This document shows, piece by piece, positions 1-6,023 of a DNA stretch of 7,675 nt (within the stretch, counting starts at the first letter, position 1; the number at the start of each line of letters is the position of its first letter). Source of the DNA: an uncultured Eubacteriales bacterium (GTDB taxonomy: Bacteria; Bacillota; Clostridia; UMGS1840); NCBI GenBank assembly GCA_900555525.1, contig USLP01000057.1, positions 1-7,675 of the forward strand, in the 5' to 3' direction. The position numbers were made by a program, and so were the translations under genes. The notes under the pieces were generated by a model. It made no database searches. It was not told the DNA's origin and saw only the letters and a program-made list of their open reading frames with translations.

Positions 1-46
1 CAATCAAATCCCCGACGGCGGCGGCAATTCTCACATAATCAAACAT
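1..46 (-). CDS. N-terminal fragment of a gene cut by the window edge
   Basis: An open frame starts with ATG at 46 and runs off the left edge; only 15 codons are visible (MFDYVRIAAAVGDLI). A Shine-Dalgarno AAAGGA (complement of 55-60) lies 8 nt upstream of the ATG, and a good promoter lies further upstream, so the start is credible. The pattern of an aromatic residue, then VRIAAAV, faintly resembles the first strand of the nitrilase domain in glutamine-dependent NAD+ synthetases. Fifteen residues are too few to assign a function, and I make no firm call. It is in the same direction as the transporter and hydrolase genes but has its own promoter. Confidence 0.5.
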   Translation of the reverse strand, partial: MFDYVRIAAAVGDLI

Positions 47-78
47 ATTTTTTATCCTTTCAGATTTTAATTACATAT

Positions 79-107
79 ATTATAATACAAATTCCAAAAA
101 ATATCAA
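79..107 (-). promoter_or_regulatory. Sigma-A promoter for the left-edge gene
   Basis: On the minus strand, TTGATA (complement of 102-107) is followed after 17 nt by TATAAT (complement of 79-84). The predicted start falls near 72, giving a leader of about 25 nt before the ATG at 46. It lies in the spacer downstream of the transporter gene, so the left-edge gene can be transcribed independently of that operon. Confidence 0.6.
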
Positions 108-144
108 TATGTTTTTTAAAATTTCGGTAATTTAATTTTTGATT

Positions 145-1020
145 TTATATACACAACAGAACAATTGCAAAAATTCCGACCGCAACACCTATCCCCTGTT
201 TTTTGGTAAGCTTTTCGCGAAATATAACAGTGCCAACGGCACCCAATCCCGAAACACCGCAGTTATATGCAGGGTACAAAACCGTACCGGGCAAAACGGA
301 GGCTGAATATGTATTGAGGCATTGAAAAACCCCCAGCATTACCCCGACAATGACGCTTGATATAACCGTTTTTTTATCAGCAGAAGCTCGCACATGATTT
401 TTTATATTTATAGCCGTCAAAATCATCGCAGACAGAAAAGATGCGGTAAGATATGCCGCCGCAACAAATTCAAACACCTCGATTTTATCGGTAAATACGG
501 AATACAGCTTTTGATTTATGCTTATAAATCCGCTTGAAAGAAAAACCAAGAGCGTACATATAAGCCATATGGCATTATTTGATTTTTTCGTAAGATTTTC
601 CTCCGTGCTGTCGGGCGAAACGCTTAAAACAAGCGAAACAAGAGCCAAAACTGTTCCGACAACTTTAAAAAGTCCGAAGTTTTCATTTAAAAATGCGGCG
701 GAAACCGCAGTAGGAAGCAGCATACTGAAATTGTTTATAATAACCGTAAGCGCCATTTTCCCCTTTGAAAATGCGCATATATAAAAAATCTGAAACACAA
801 CGCTCAAAATCCCCATAACAGCTCCCATTAAAAGCGTTATGGCCGAAGCTCCGTTTTTTATAAGAAACGGTAAAAATATAATTGCGGCTGTCAAAAACAT
901 AAAGCCGTTAAATAATATATTGTCATTAAGCTTTTCACCGCCCGTTTTTGCAAATCTCGACTGCCCCGTAATTTTTGCCGCCGCAATTAAGCACAAAAGC
1001 GGAATTAATAAATATTTCAT
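145..1020 (-). CDS. DMT-superfamily (EamA-type) membrane transporter
   Basis: A 291-residue integral membrane protein, the usual length for ten-segment drug/metabolite transporters. Hydrophobic segments fall near residues 3-19, 37-54, 60-83, 89-109, 116-134, 149-170, 183-204, 218-238, 242-265 and 273-290. The two halves show the internal EamA duplication: each ends with an acidic or charged turn followed by a glycine-rich helix (LNENFGLFKVVG near 111 and FREKLTKKQGIG near 267). The start is fixed by GAGGAG (within the complement of 1031-1037), 10 nt upstream. That site is encoded by the last two Glu codons of the hydrolase gene, leaving 5 nt between the genes, so translation is probably coupled. 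DMT members carry sugars, nucleotide sugars, amino acids or drugs. Its pairing with a glycoside-hydrolase-like gene suggests a sugar-related substrate, but nothing in the sequence proves substrate or direction. Confidence 0.85.
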   Translation of the reverse strand: MKYLLIPLLCLIAAAKITGQSRFAKTGGEKLNDNILFNGFMFLTAAIIFLPFLIKNGASAITLLMGAVMGILSVVFQIFYICAFSKGKMALTVIINNFSMLLPTAVSAAFLNENFGLFKVVGTVLALVSLVLSVSPDSTEENLTKKSNNAIWLICTLLVFLSSGFISINQKLYSVFTDKIEVFEFVAAAYLTASFLSAMILTAINIKNHVRASADKKTVISSVIVGVMLGVFQCLNTYSASVLPGTVLYPAYNCGVSGLGAVGTVIFREKLTKKQGIGVAVGIFAIVLLCI

Positions 1021-1025
1021 TTTTT

Positions 1026-2684
1026 TTAAATCTCCTCGAATTTTAAACTTTTGTCCGAAAAACCAACCGTTACCCTATACTTATCACCAAAAGTACTGCG
1101 CTGAATCATATAATCGTCCGTAAGAATTTCAAAGTCTGTCATGGGCAATCCTGCGGTTTTTCCCGTTATTTTCGTTATCTTTTTATAGCTTTCGGTTATG
1201 CTGTCAAAAAGCGCGTCAAAATCCTTTAAGAAAAATGAATAAAGAGGTGTACAGCCGTACAGACACGCAAAAAGAATTTTCTCATTTGTAAGCTCCAAAG
1301 CGGATTCCGTGGAATCTCCCCAATACGGAAGCGTGAGTATACACTCATGATATACCAAATGCCAAAGCGGAACACGGCAGCGTGGGTTCAGCATATGTTT
1401 TTTCGTATACGCCGCATCATACGCATTAAGCATATGAGTGTGTTTTCTGCCCGAATCGTCGATTCTGAAATACACGGGACTGTGCATTCCCTCCGTGTAC
1501 ACAAGATTGTTTATTATATCTTCAAAGCCGTCCTCCGTTCCGGTTATAAGTCCCATTTTTCCGATTTCAAAAAATGCCTCGTTTTTCACTTTCAGACATT
1601 CTTCCTTTGTAAGCGGATGTTTTTCGCTGAAACATTCACCCAAACCGCCGCCGTACACATCTACAAAACGTCCTTTATAAAACGGGTACTGTGCCAAAAC
1701 CTGCGGTATTTCATCTATCATGCGTTTTTTCGCAACAAGCGGACAAAGCGTGTTTTGGTCGTGCATTTCACCGTCAAAGCCTTTTAAAGCCCACGCTTTC
1801 GCTTGCTTTCCGTCGGAATTTATCTGCACACCGTCGGGATAATCCCTCATGCGCCTAAAAGTATAATCACACCTTTTTACCCGATTATTGGGTATGATTT
1901 TAAGAAGCTGTGGATTTAAAACGTCATTATAATTATCGTATTGCGTGCATATGTAACCGTATTTCTTATAAAGCTGTTCGGTATACTTTGAATCGCTTTC
2001 AAAAAATATTCCTATCATTGCATTTCTTATACCGCTTTTATAAAGCTTATCTGCGGTTTCCAACAATTTTTCTCCCAATGATACCGAAATATCCGTATCA
2101 CTGTCGGAATACATAACCTTATCGTAGTTGTCGTTCCAAATCCAAAATACAGCGCCGTTTGCAAGCTTTTCAATTTCATGGTTATTTTTGATTTTTTCAA
2201 AAAGCGGAACAAAGGTATCCTTTTTTAAATTTCGGTATGCCTTGCAGGCATCCTTTAAGCTGTCAAACACAGCATATGAAACAACGCTCGGTTTATCCGC
2301 TCTTATACTCAATCCGTAAAGCCCCTCGGTTCGCTTTGCTTCATATGACGAATAAGGTGTATTTTCAATGGCAATAAGAAGAAATTTTTTTGCTCTTTCC
2401 ACTATAATCATTCCCATTGTACCCTCGCGCGAACAAAAGCTTCCGCCAATACATTCGCAGTCAAACTGCCCTTTTTCATACTCCTCATCTGCCGTTACTG
2501 CAATGCCCTCATCAACAGGCAAAAGAAGTCTGTCGCAAGCGTATATTTCGGGTACGGGAACGTTTCCGCTTGCCGTAAGTACAAAAAAACCGTCTTTTTC
2601 CGTTGGAATTTGCGCAGTTTTAAAATCAAAGCCGATATTATCTTTTTTTAATGAAAAGCCGTCTGTATTTTTGCAAAAATTCAT
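1026..2684 (-). CDS. Putative cytoplasmic glycoside hydrolase, GH101/GH129-like
   Basis: A 552-residue protein without a signal peptide (it begins MNFCKNTDGF), so probably cytoplasmic. Residues 1-170 look like a beta-rich N-terminal domain; about 175-520 alternate like a (beta/alpha)8 barrel. Motifs resembling the catalytic strands of GH101, GH129 and related uncharacterised barrels are visible. RFVDVYGGG at 339-347 offers D342 as nucleophile, and TGTEDGFE at 381-388 offers E384 as acid/base. RVPLWHLVYHE at 437-447, followed by YWGDS at 454-458, also resembles barrels of this type. GH101 and GH129 act on alpha-linked N-acetylgalactosamine, but the resemblance here is short-motif only, so substrate and even hydrolase activity are inference. 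The start has GGAGG (complement of 2693-2697) 8 nt upstream. It is the first gene of an operon with the transporter and is divergent from the AraC regulator, as in many sugar-utilisation loci. Confidence 0.6.
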   Translation of the reverse strand: MNFCKNTDGFSLKKDNIGFDFKTAQIPTEKDGFFVLTASGNVPVPEIYACDRLLLPVDEGIAVTADEEYEKGQFDCECIGGSFCSREGTMGMIIVERAKKFLLIAIENTPYSSYEAKRTEGLYGLSIRADKPSVVSYAVFDSLKDACKAYRNLKKDTFVPLFEKIKNNHEIEKLANGAVFWIWNDNYDKVMYSDSDTDISVSLGEKLLETADKLYKSGIRNAMIGIFFESDSKYTEQLYKKYGYICTQYDNYNDVLNPQLLKIIPNNRVKRCDYTFRRMRDYPDGVQINSDGKQAKAWALKGFDGEMHDQNTLCPLVAKKRMIDEIPQVLAQYPFYKGRFVDVYGGGLGECFSEKHPLTKEECLKVKNEAFFEIGKMGLITGTEDGFEDIINNLVYTEGMHSPVYFRIDDSGRKHTHMLNAYDAAYTKKHMLNPRCRVPLWHLVYHECILTLPYWGDSTESALELTNEKILFACLYGCTPLYSFFLKDFDALFDSITESYKKITKITGKTAGLPMTDFEILTDDYMIQRSTFGDKYRVTVGFSDKSLKFEEI

Positions 2685-2712
2685 AATTCAATCCTCCGTT
2701 TTTAATATATAA

Positions 2713-2741
2713 AGTATAACTCCGAAAAATATATTTTTCAA
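2713..2741 (-). promoter_or_regulatory. Sigma-A promoter of the hydrolase-transporter operon
   Basis: On the minus strand, TTGAAA (complement of 2736-2741) and TATACT (complement of 2713-2718) are separated by 17 nt. The predicted start is near 2706, giving a leader of about 20 nt that contains the GGAGG site. The promoter faces away from the AraC-gene promoter in the same 123-bp spacer. Confidence 0.6.
2724..2739. promoter_or_regulatory. 16-bp perfect palindrome on the operon promoter, candidate operator
   Basis: GAAAAATATATTTTTC is its own reverse complement. It covers most of the spacer and the first bases of the -35 element of the hydrolase promoter, a placement typical of repressor sites. 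The half-element AATATATTTTT recurs directly beside it (about 2728-2738 and 2740-2750). AraC-family proteins more often bind direct repeats, so the repeated element may matter more than the palindrome. The spacer is very AT-rich, so chance symmetry is possible. Confidence 0.3.
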
Positions 2742-2762
2742 TATATTTTTTTGGAACATATA

Positions 2763-2791
2763 TTGACAAATTTGACTTTTTGCGTTATTAT
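2763..2791 (+). promoter_or_regulatory. Sigma-A promoter of the AraC-family gene
   Basis: TTGACA (2763-2768), a 17-nt spacer and TATTAT (2786-2791) form a near-consensus promoter. Transcription should begin around 2798, only about 10 nt before the ATG at 2808, so the mRNA would be almost leaderless. Confidence 0.65.
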
Positions 2792-2807
2792 ATAAACGGG
2801 TGATTAT

Positions 2808-3665
2808 ATGACAGACAAAACCTTATTTGAAAAGCATACCGAGCTTTTTAGGGGCGATATCGGACTTTACTACTGCGGAAAAAGAATAAACACGCAAAAC
2901 CATGTATACGGTCCCGAAATACGCTCGCATTTTCTTATTGTGGCTGTCGAAAACGGAAAAGCTATTTTACACGGGAATAACGGTGATATTGATTTTGAAA
3001 ACGGCGATGTGCTCGTGATGTTTCCGAACGAAAAAATTTATTATCATGCTAAAACCTCGTGGAGCATTAAATGGCTCGGAGTGAGCGGAAGCCTTGCGGA
3101 AAATGTTTTTTCTTCAATTGGAATAACGAGAGAAAACCCGATTTTTTCTCCCGAAAATTTTGATGAAATTCTTCATATAACAGACCTGATATACAATACA
3201 GACCAAGACGGCTCTCTGAAAAGCGTGTGTAAAATCCAATCGCTTTTGTATGAATTTTTTTCTCTGCTTTATTCCGATAATAACAAAAAAAGCTTTCCCG
3301 ACCCGATAACCTCCGCAAAAAAAATCATAGAATACAACTACAACAATGATTTAAGCGTTGATACCATCGCAAAAAGCTTATTTTTGGATAGTGCGTATTT
3401 TTCCAGACTTTTCAGAAAAAAAGTTGGTATATCTCCCAAAAAATATATTTTGGAGCTTCGGCTCTATAAAGCGAAAGAGCTTCTGAAAAAATCAGAATAC
3501 AGCATAAAAGAAATAGCCGTAACAACAGGCTTCAAAGACCCTCTTTATTTTTCAAAGCTTTTTAAAGACAAAACGGGTATGTCTCCGAGTGAATATAAGG
3601 CTTATCTTTCCTTATCGCAGTCTCGGCAAAGCTCACAAAGTGCGTCGGATATTTCTACGCTGTAA
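2808..3665 (+). CDS. AraC/XylS-family transcriptional regulator
   Basis: A 285-residue protein with the standard two-domain layout. The N-terminal part (about 30-100) has the glycine-spaced strand pattern of the cupin-like AraC ligand domain, for example DIDFENGDVLVMFPNE at 60-75. The C-terminal part (about 168-265) is the double helix-turn-helix: first HTH around 184-205 (VDTIAKSLFLDSAYFSRLF), second around 233-255 (IKEIAVTTGFKDPLYFSKLF), then the family signature GMSPSEYK at 257-264. It is probably a sugar-responsive activator or repressor of the divergent hydrolase-transporter operon; this role is inferred from position. The only ribosome site is a weak GGGTGA (2798-2803), 4 nt before the ATG. 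The last 21 residues (AYLSLSQ... to the stop), after the signature, are rich in Ser and Gln and lie entirely over the convergent CBS gene. They may be an acquired tail. Confidence 0.93.
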   Translation: MTDKTLFEKHTELFRGDIGLYYCGKRINTQNHVYGPEIRSHFLIVAVENGKAILHGNNGDIDFENGDVLVMFPNEKIYYHAKTSWSIKWLGVSGSLAENVFSSIGITRENPIFSPENFDEILHITDLIYNTDQDGSLKSVCKIQSLLYEFFSLLYSDNNKKSFPDPITSAKKIIEYNYNNDLSVDTIAKSLFLDSAYFSRLFRKKVGISPKKYILELRLYKAKELLKKSEYSIKEIAVTTGFKDPLYFSKLFKDKTGMSPSEYKAYLSLSQSRQSSQSASDISTL

Positions 3666-4033
3666 TCGAGCGACTGCGATAAATCGCCGAGCGTTACAAC
3701 GCCGACAAGCTCATTTTCGCTCACTACAGGAAGCCTTCTTACTTTTATTTCAGACATAATTTCAAACACATCATCTATTTCCGTCATGGGCGAAACCGTT
3801 GTTATATCTTCGGTCATGACCTCCGACGCCGTTGTTTCAAAGAAATCTTTCCGTTCTCCTGCCGCACGCACAACAATATCTCTGTCCGTTATAACTCCTC
3901 TGATTTTCCCGTCGGACGCACACACGGGTATCATTCCGATATTATTCTCCGTCATAAGCCGTGCAACATGAAAAATATCCGTATTTTCCGAAACGCTCAC
4001 GGCAGGCGTTGACATAATGTCTTTTACTTTCAT
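3602..4033 (-). CDS. Two-CBS-domain protein (YhcV-like)
   Basis: The 143-residue protein is little more than a tandem CBS pair: CBS1 at about 7-60, starting at VKDIMSTPAVSV and ending GVITDRDIVVR (46-56), and CBS2 at about 73-122, starting at VMTEDITTVSP and ending GVVTLGDLSQS. CBS pairs bind adenine nucleotides such as AMP, ATP or SAM and act as energy or ligand sensors; standalone versions such as Bacillus YhcV are poorly understood. The open frame extends 22 codons upstream, but the ATG at 4033 has GGAGGTT (complement of 4041-4047) 7 nt upstream and begins the domain directly, so I chose it. The tail has three cysteines (C133, C136, C139). Its last 64 bp overlap the convergent AraC gene. 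An AT-rich stretch upstream holds a possible -10 (TATATT, complement of 4059-4064) without a convincing -35. Confidence 0.9.
   Translation of the reverse strand: MKVKDIMSTPAVSVSENTDIFHVARLMTENNIGMIPVCASDGKIRGVITDRDIVVRAAGERKDFFETTASEVMTEDITTVSPMTEIDDVFEIMSEIKVRRLPVVSENELVGVVTLGDLSQSLDYSVEISDALCELCRDCDKER
3612..3682. repeat. 11-bp perfect inverted repeat across the convergent gene overlap
   Basis: TTATCGCAGTC (3612-3622) and its exact complement GACTGCGATAA (3672-3682) flank a 49-nt interval that contains the AraC-gene stop. The arm reads L-S-Q-S in the AraC frame on the plus strand and also L-S-Q-S in the CBS frame on the minus strand, so the two proteins share a tetrapeptide through the repeat. 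It could form a long-loop hairpin at either mRNA 3' end. Confidence 0.7.
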
Positions 4034-4125
4034 TAGCGAAAACCTCCAAAACACAAAAAATATAACACTATTTTCCCCGATGAATATTTTTTCATGCAAA
4101 ATTTGTATTAATTTTTATTTTTGTA

Positions 4126-4154
4126 TTGAAATTTAAAAAGAAATATATTATAAT
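4126..4154 (+). promoter_or_regulatory. Sigma-A promoter of the D-lactate dehydrogenase gene
   Basis: TTGAAA (4126-4131), a 17-nt spacer and a perfect TATAAT (4149-4154). The predicted start is near 4161, which leaves an untranslated leader of about 140 nt before the ATG at 4303. Confidence 0.7.
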
Positions 4155-4162
4155 TAAAGAAA

Positions 4163-4216
4163 CCCCGAAAAAATTTCGAGGCTTCAAAATCCGACATTTG
4201 CAAAAAATATGCAAAT
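4163..4216 (+). promoter_or_regulatory. Leader hairpins upstream of the D-lactate dehydrogenase gene
   Basis: Just after the predicted transcription start, CCCCGAAA (4163-4170) can pair with TTTCGAGG (4174-4181), with one C/A mismatch and an AAA loop. Next, ATTTGCA (4196-4202) and TGCAAAT (4210-4216) are a perfect inverted repeat with a 7-nt spacer. They could be RNA structure or, for the second, a protein site. I see no known riboswitch core and no match to the Rex operator. Confidence 0.35.
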
Positions 4217-4302
4217 CATTAATATTTTCACCAAAAAACTTGCGTATATACATAAAACGAACAAATATAGAAAAAATATAAAAAAGAAAGGGCGATGATT
4301 AG

Positions 4303-5334
4303 ATGAAACTTGCATTTTTCGATACAAAGCAATACGATAAAATTTGGTTTGAAAAGCTAAAGAACAACTATAATGTTGATTTTAAATATTTTGAGGTTAA
4401 GCTTAATGAAGATACGGCGGCACTTGCAAAAGGCTGTGACGGCGTTGTCGTTTTCGTAAATGATACGGTTGACGAAAAAACGATAGATATACTTTATAAC
4501 ATGGGCATAAAGCTCATTGCACTCAGATGTGCAGGCTTTAACAATGTTGATTTCAAATCGGCATTCGGAAAAATCCACGTTGTGCGTGTGCCTGCATATT
4601 CGCCGTATGCCGTTGCGGAACACGCTATGGCGCTGCTTCTCACGCTAAACAGAAAATTGCATAAGGCATACAACAGAACACGAGATTTTAATTTTAATAT
4701 TAACGGTCTCACAGGCTTTGATATGCACGGAAAAACCGTGGGAGTTATCGGTACGGGAAAAATCGGCAGAGTTTTCATTGATATTTGCAAAGGCTTCGGT
4801 ATGAATATTCTGGCATATGACCCTTACCCCTGCGAAATTGACGGTGTAAAATATGTTACAATTCCCGAACTCTGCGAAAAAAGCGACATAATTTCGCTTC
4901 ATTGCCCGTTATCACAGTCTACTCATCATCTGATAAACCAAGAAACTATCTCAATGATGAAAAAAGGTGTGTTTATAATTAATACTTCACGAGGTGCGCT
5001 GATTGACAGCGAAGCGCTCCTTGACGGCTTGAAATCACAAATAATAGGCGGTGCGGGGCTTGACGTCTACGAGGAAGAATCCGACCTGTTTTTTGAGGAC
5101 TATTCGGACAAAATCATTCAGGATGATACAATTGCCCGTTTGCTTTCTCTCCCGAATGTGCTTATCACCTCACATCAGGCATTTCTGACAGAAGAGGCTT
5201 TGCACAACATTGCGGTTGTTACGCTTGAAAACATAAAAGCATTTGCGGACGGTGCGCCTTTGGAAAATGAAATTTGCTACCGCTGTAAAAAGAACGGTTC
5301 ATGCAAAAAAGACCATAAAGACCGCTGCTTTTAA
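4303..5334 (+). CDS. ldhA: D-lactate dehydrogenase (2-hydroxyacid dehydrogenase family)
   Basis: The 343-residue protein reduces pyruvate to D-lactate with NADH, regenerating NAD+ in fermentation. The catalytic N-terminal segment contains VPAYSPYAVAEHA (96-108). The Rossmann part has GTGKIG at 150-155 and the NAD-selective aspartate D173 in AYDPYP. The catalytic triad is R230 (NTSRGALID), E259 (GLDVYEEE) and H291 (TSHQAF). Each sits exactly five residues before its counterpart in the Lactobacillus D-LDH numbering (235, 264, 296), which supports the LDH subgroup over other 2-hydroxyacid dehydrogenases. The start has AAAGGG (4287-4292) 10 nt upstream. After the usual family end (about residue 324) there is a cysteine-rich tail with C325, C328, C334 and C342. 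It stands alone behind its own promoter and ends at a hairpin shared with the convergent abrB-like gene. Related substrates such as 2-oxoisocaproate cannot be excluded. Confidence 0.9.
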   Translation: MKLAFFDTKQYDKIWFEKLKNNYNVDFKYFEVKLNEDTAALAKGCDGVVVFVNDTVDEKTIDILYNMGIKLIALRCAGFNNVDFKSAFGKIHVVRVPAYSPYAVAEHAMALLLTLNRKLHKAYNRTRDFNFNINGLTGFDMHGKTVGVIGTGKIGRVFIDICKGFGMNILAYDPYPCEIDGVKYVTIPELCEKSDIISLHCPLSQSTHHLINQETISMMKKGVFIINTSRGALIDSEALLDGLKSQIIGGAGLDVYEEESDLFFEDYSDKIIQDDTIARLLSLPNVLITSHQAFLTEEALHNIAVVTLENIKAFADGAPLENEICYRCKKNGSCKKDHKDRCF

Positions 5335-5353
5335 ATTTTTTTAAATAGCTTTC

Positions 5354-5377
5354 AAAAAGGCGCCCTCTTCGGGCGCC
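5354..5377 (-). terminator. Intrinsic terminator between ldhA and the AbrB-like gene
   Basis: A perfect 7-bp GC stem, GGCGCCC (5359-5365) and GGGCGCC (5371-5377), encloses a 5-nt loop. On the minus strand it is followed by five U (complement of 5354-5358), giving a good terminator for the AbrB-like gene. On the plus strand the hairpin lies 25 nt after the ldhA stop but is followed by mixed A/T, so it is a weaker terminator in that direction. Confidence 0.8.
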
Positions 5378-5382
5378 ATATA

Positions 5383-5643
5383 TTATATTTTCTTAATTTC
5401 TTCAATACAATTTTGACAAATCGTCCTATCTTTAAACTCCTTAAGATCCTTGTCGGAATTGCAAAATATGCAGACATGGCTGTATTTTCGCAAAATAACA
5501 CTGTCATTATCACCGATAACAAACTCTATTTTGTCTTTGTCGGTAACTCCTAAATGCTCTCTCACTGCCTTGGGAATTACTAGACGTCCAAGTCCTTCAA
5601 TTCTTCTTACAATACCTTTTACGCCTTTATCTTTGTCTTTCAT
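5383..5643 (-). CDS. AbrB/SpoVT-type DNA-binding regulator with C-terminal zinc ribbon
   Basis: The protein is 86 residues from the ATG at 5643. An in-frame GTG two codons upstream is possible, but GGAGG (complement of 5651-5655) is 7 nt from the ATG and only 1 nt from the GTG, so I chose ATG. Residues 8-54 are a swapped-hairpin AbrB domain (GIVRRIEGLGRLVIPKAVREHLGV pattern, then DKIEFVIGDNDSVILRKY). This dimerises and binds AT-rich DNA; in Bacillus the family represses transition-state and sporulation genes. Residues 58-79 carry C58, C61, C76 and C79, a CxxC...CxxC pair expected to bind zinc, replacing the longer multimerisation domain of AbrB proper. The gene is monocistronic, with a consensus promoter and a terminator. 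Inverted repeats near its promoter may be autoregulatory sites. Confidence 0.9.
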   Translation of the reverse strand: MKDKDKGVKGIVRRIEGLGRLVIPKAVREHLGVTDKDKIEFVIGDNDSVILRKYSHVCIFCNSDKDLKEFKDRTICQNCIEEIKKI

Positions 5644-5675
5644 ATCCACCCCTCCATATAATCTTTATTTATTGC

Positions 5676-5704
5676 ATTATAACACAAAAAAAATCAAATG
5701 TCAA
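5676..5704 (-). promoter_or_regulatory. Consensus sigma-A promoter of the AbrB-like gene
   Basis: On the minus strand, TTGACA (complement of 5699-5704), 17 nt and TATAAT (complement of 5676-5681) match the consensus at every position. The predicted start is near 5669, about 25 nt before the ATG at 5643. Confidence 0.8.
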
Positions 5705-5739
5705 TGAATTTTGGCAATTTTTTTCATTTTTTGACATTT
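5696..5739. promoter_or_regulatory. 9-bp inverted repeat over the abrB-like -35, candidate operator
   Basis: AAATGTCAA (5696-5704) covers the -35 element, and its exact complement TTGACATTT lies at 5731-5739, with 26 nt between them. AbrB-family proteins commonly control their own promoters, so this is a candidate autoregulatory site. The stretch between is T-rich, and chance is possible. Confidence 0.25.
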
Positions 5740-5743
5740 TGTA

Positions 5744-5768
5744 AAAATTATGATTTATTCATAATTTT
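5744..5768. repeat. 10-bp AT-rich perfect inverted repeat
   Basis: AAAATTATGA (5744-5753) and TCATAATTTT (5759-5768) form a perfect stem with a 5-nt loop upstream of the AbrB-like promoter. On the minus strand it is followed by a few U, so it could be a weak terminator for transcription arriving from the right, or a protein-binding palindrome. There is no G+C-rich core. Confidence 0.35.
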
Positions 5769-5890
5769 CATATATTTCCACAGTTTTCAAAAGCCTTATT
5801 TTAACTTACCAATCGCCTTTTTATACTCATCAAACTATGCAAAAAACAGTAAAAAATGTCGAAATTTTTCAGATACTTTTTGTTAAAATA

Positions 5891-5915
5891 TGGGCAGAGC
5901 TTTTTGCACTGCCCA
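5891..5915 (-). terminator. Stable hairpin, possible minus-strand terminator
   Basis: TGGGCAG (5891-5897) pairs perfectly with CTGCCCA (5909-5915). Two more G-C pairs sit inside across an A/A mismatch, with a loop of five T (A on the minus strand). On the minus strand the 3' flank is TATTTTAAC, a modest U-rich tail. It lies about 20 nt beyond the stop of the possible gene remnant at 5937-6023, which fits a terminator left from that gene. Confidence 0.45.
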
Positions 5916-5936
5916 CAGTCATCGAAATAGTTTTTA

Positions 5937-6023
5937 CCGGTATAAGCCTGCGTTTCCTATAAGAATTTGACCGTTAAAATAATTAGTTATTGATATTTGT
6001 AAATCGCTACAGCCCTTTTCTGC
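5937..6023 (-). pseudogene. Possible remnant of a gene 3' end
   Basis: On the minus strand 29 open codons precede a stop at 5934-5936. They read as a protein-like end (SDLQISITNYFNGQILIGN, then AGLYR). There is no ATG, GTG or TTG in the frame, and a stop lies directly upstream at 6024-6026, so it is not a complete gene. A terminator-like hairpin follows. It could be the end of a gene truncated when the neighbouring RNA locus arrived, or a chance open frame. Confidence 0.15.

Noticed and set aside
90..118. AT-only palindrome (AAAAAATAT...ATATGTTTTTT) after the transporter gene as a terminator.
   Set aside because: It has no G+C-rich stem and overlaps the -35 region of the next promoter; I cannot support termination there.
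1347..2319. Several plus-strand open frames antisense to the hydrolase gene.
   Set aside because: They lack Shine-Dalgarno sites and domains and are shadows of the long minus-strand coding frame.
4034..4099. 22-codon N-terminal extension of the CBS protein to an ATG at 4099.
   Set aside because: The internal ATG at 4033 has an ideal GGAGGTT site and starts at the domain edge; the extension has no ribosome site and is AT-rich spacer.
4100..4302. Search for a Rex (NADH-responsive) operator before the D-lactate dehydrogenase gene.
   Set aside because: No TTGTGAA-N6-TTCACAA-like sequence is present.
4295..4306. Three-codon upstream frame (Met-Ile-Arg-stop) whose TGA overlaps the ldhA ATG.
   Set aside because: Its ATG is only 2 nt from the AAAGGG site, too close for initiation; it is probably chance.
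5698..5886. 62-codon plus-strand open frame upstream of the abrB-like promoter.
   Set aside because: It is a low-complexity Phe/Tyr/Asn-rich translation of AT-rich spacer DNA with no ribosome site.
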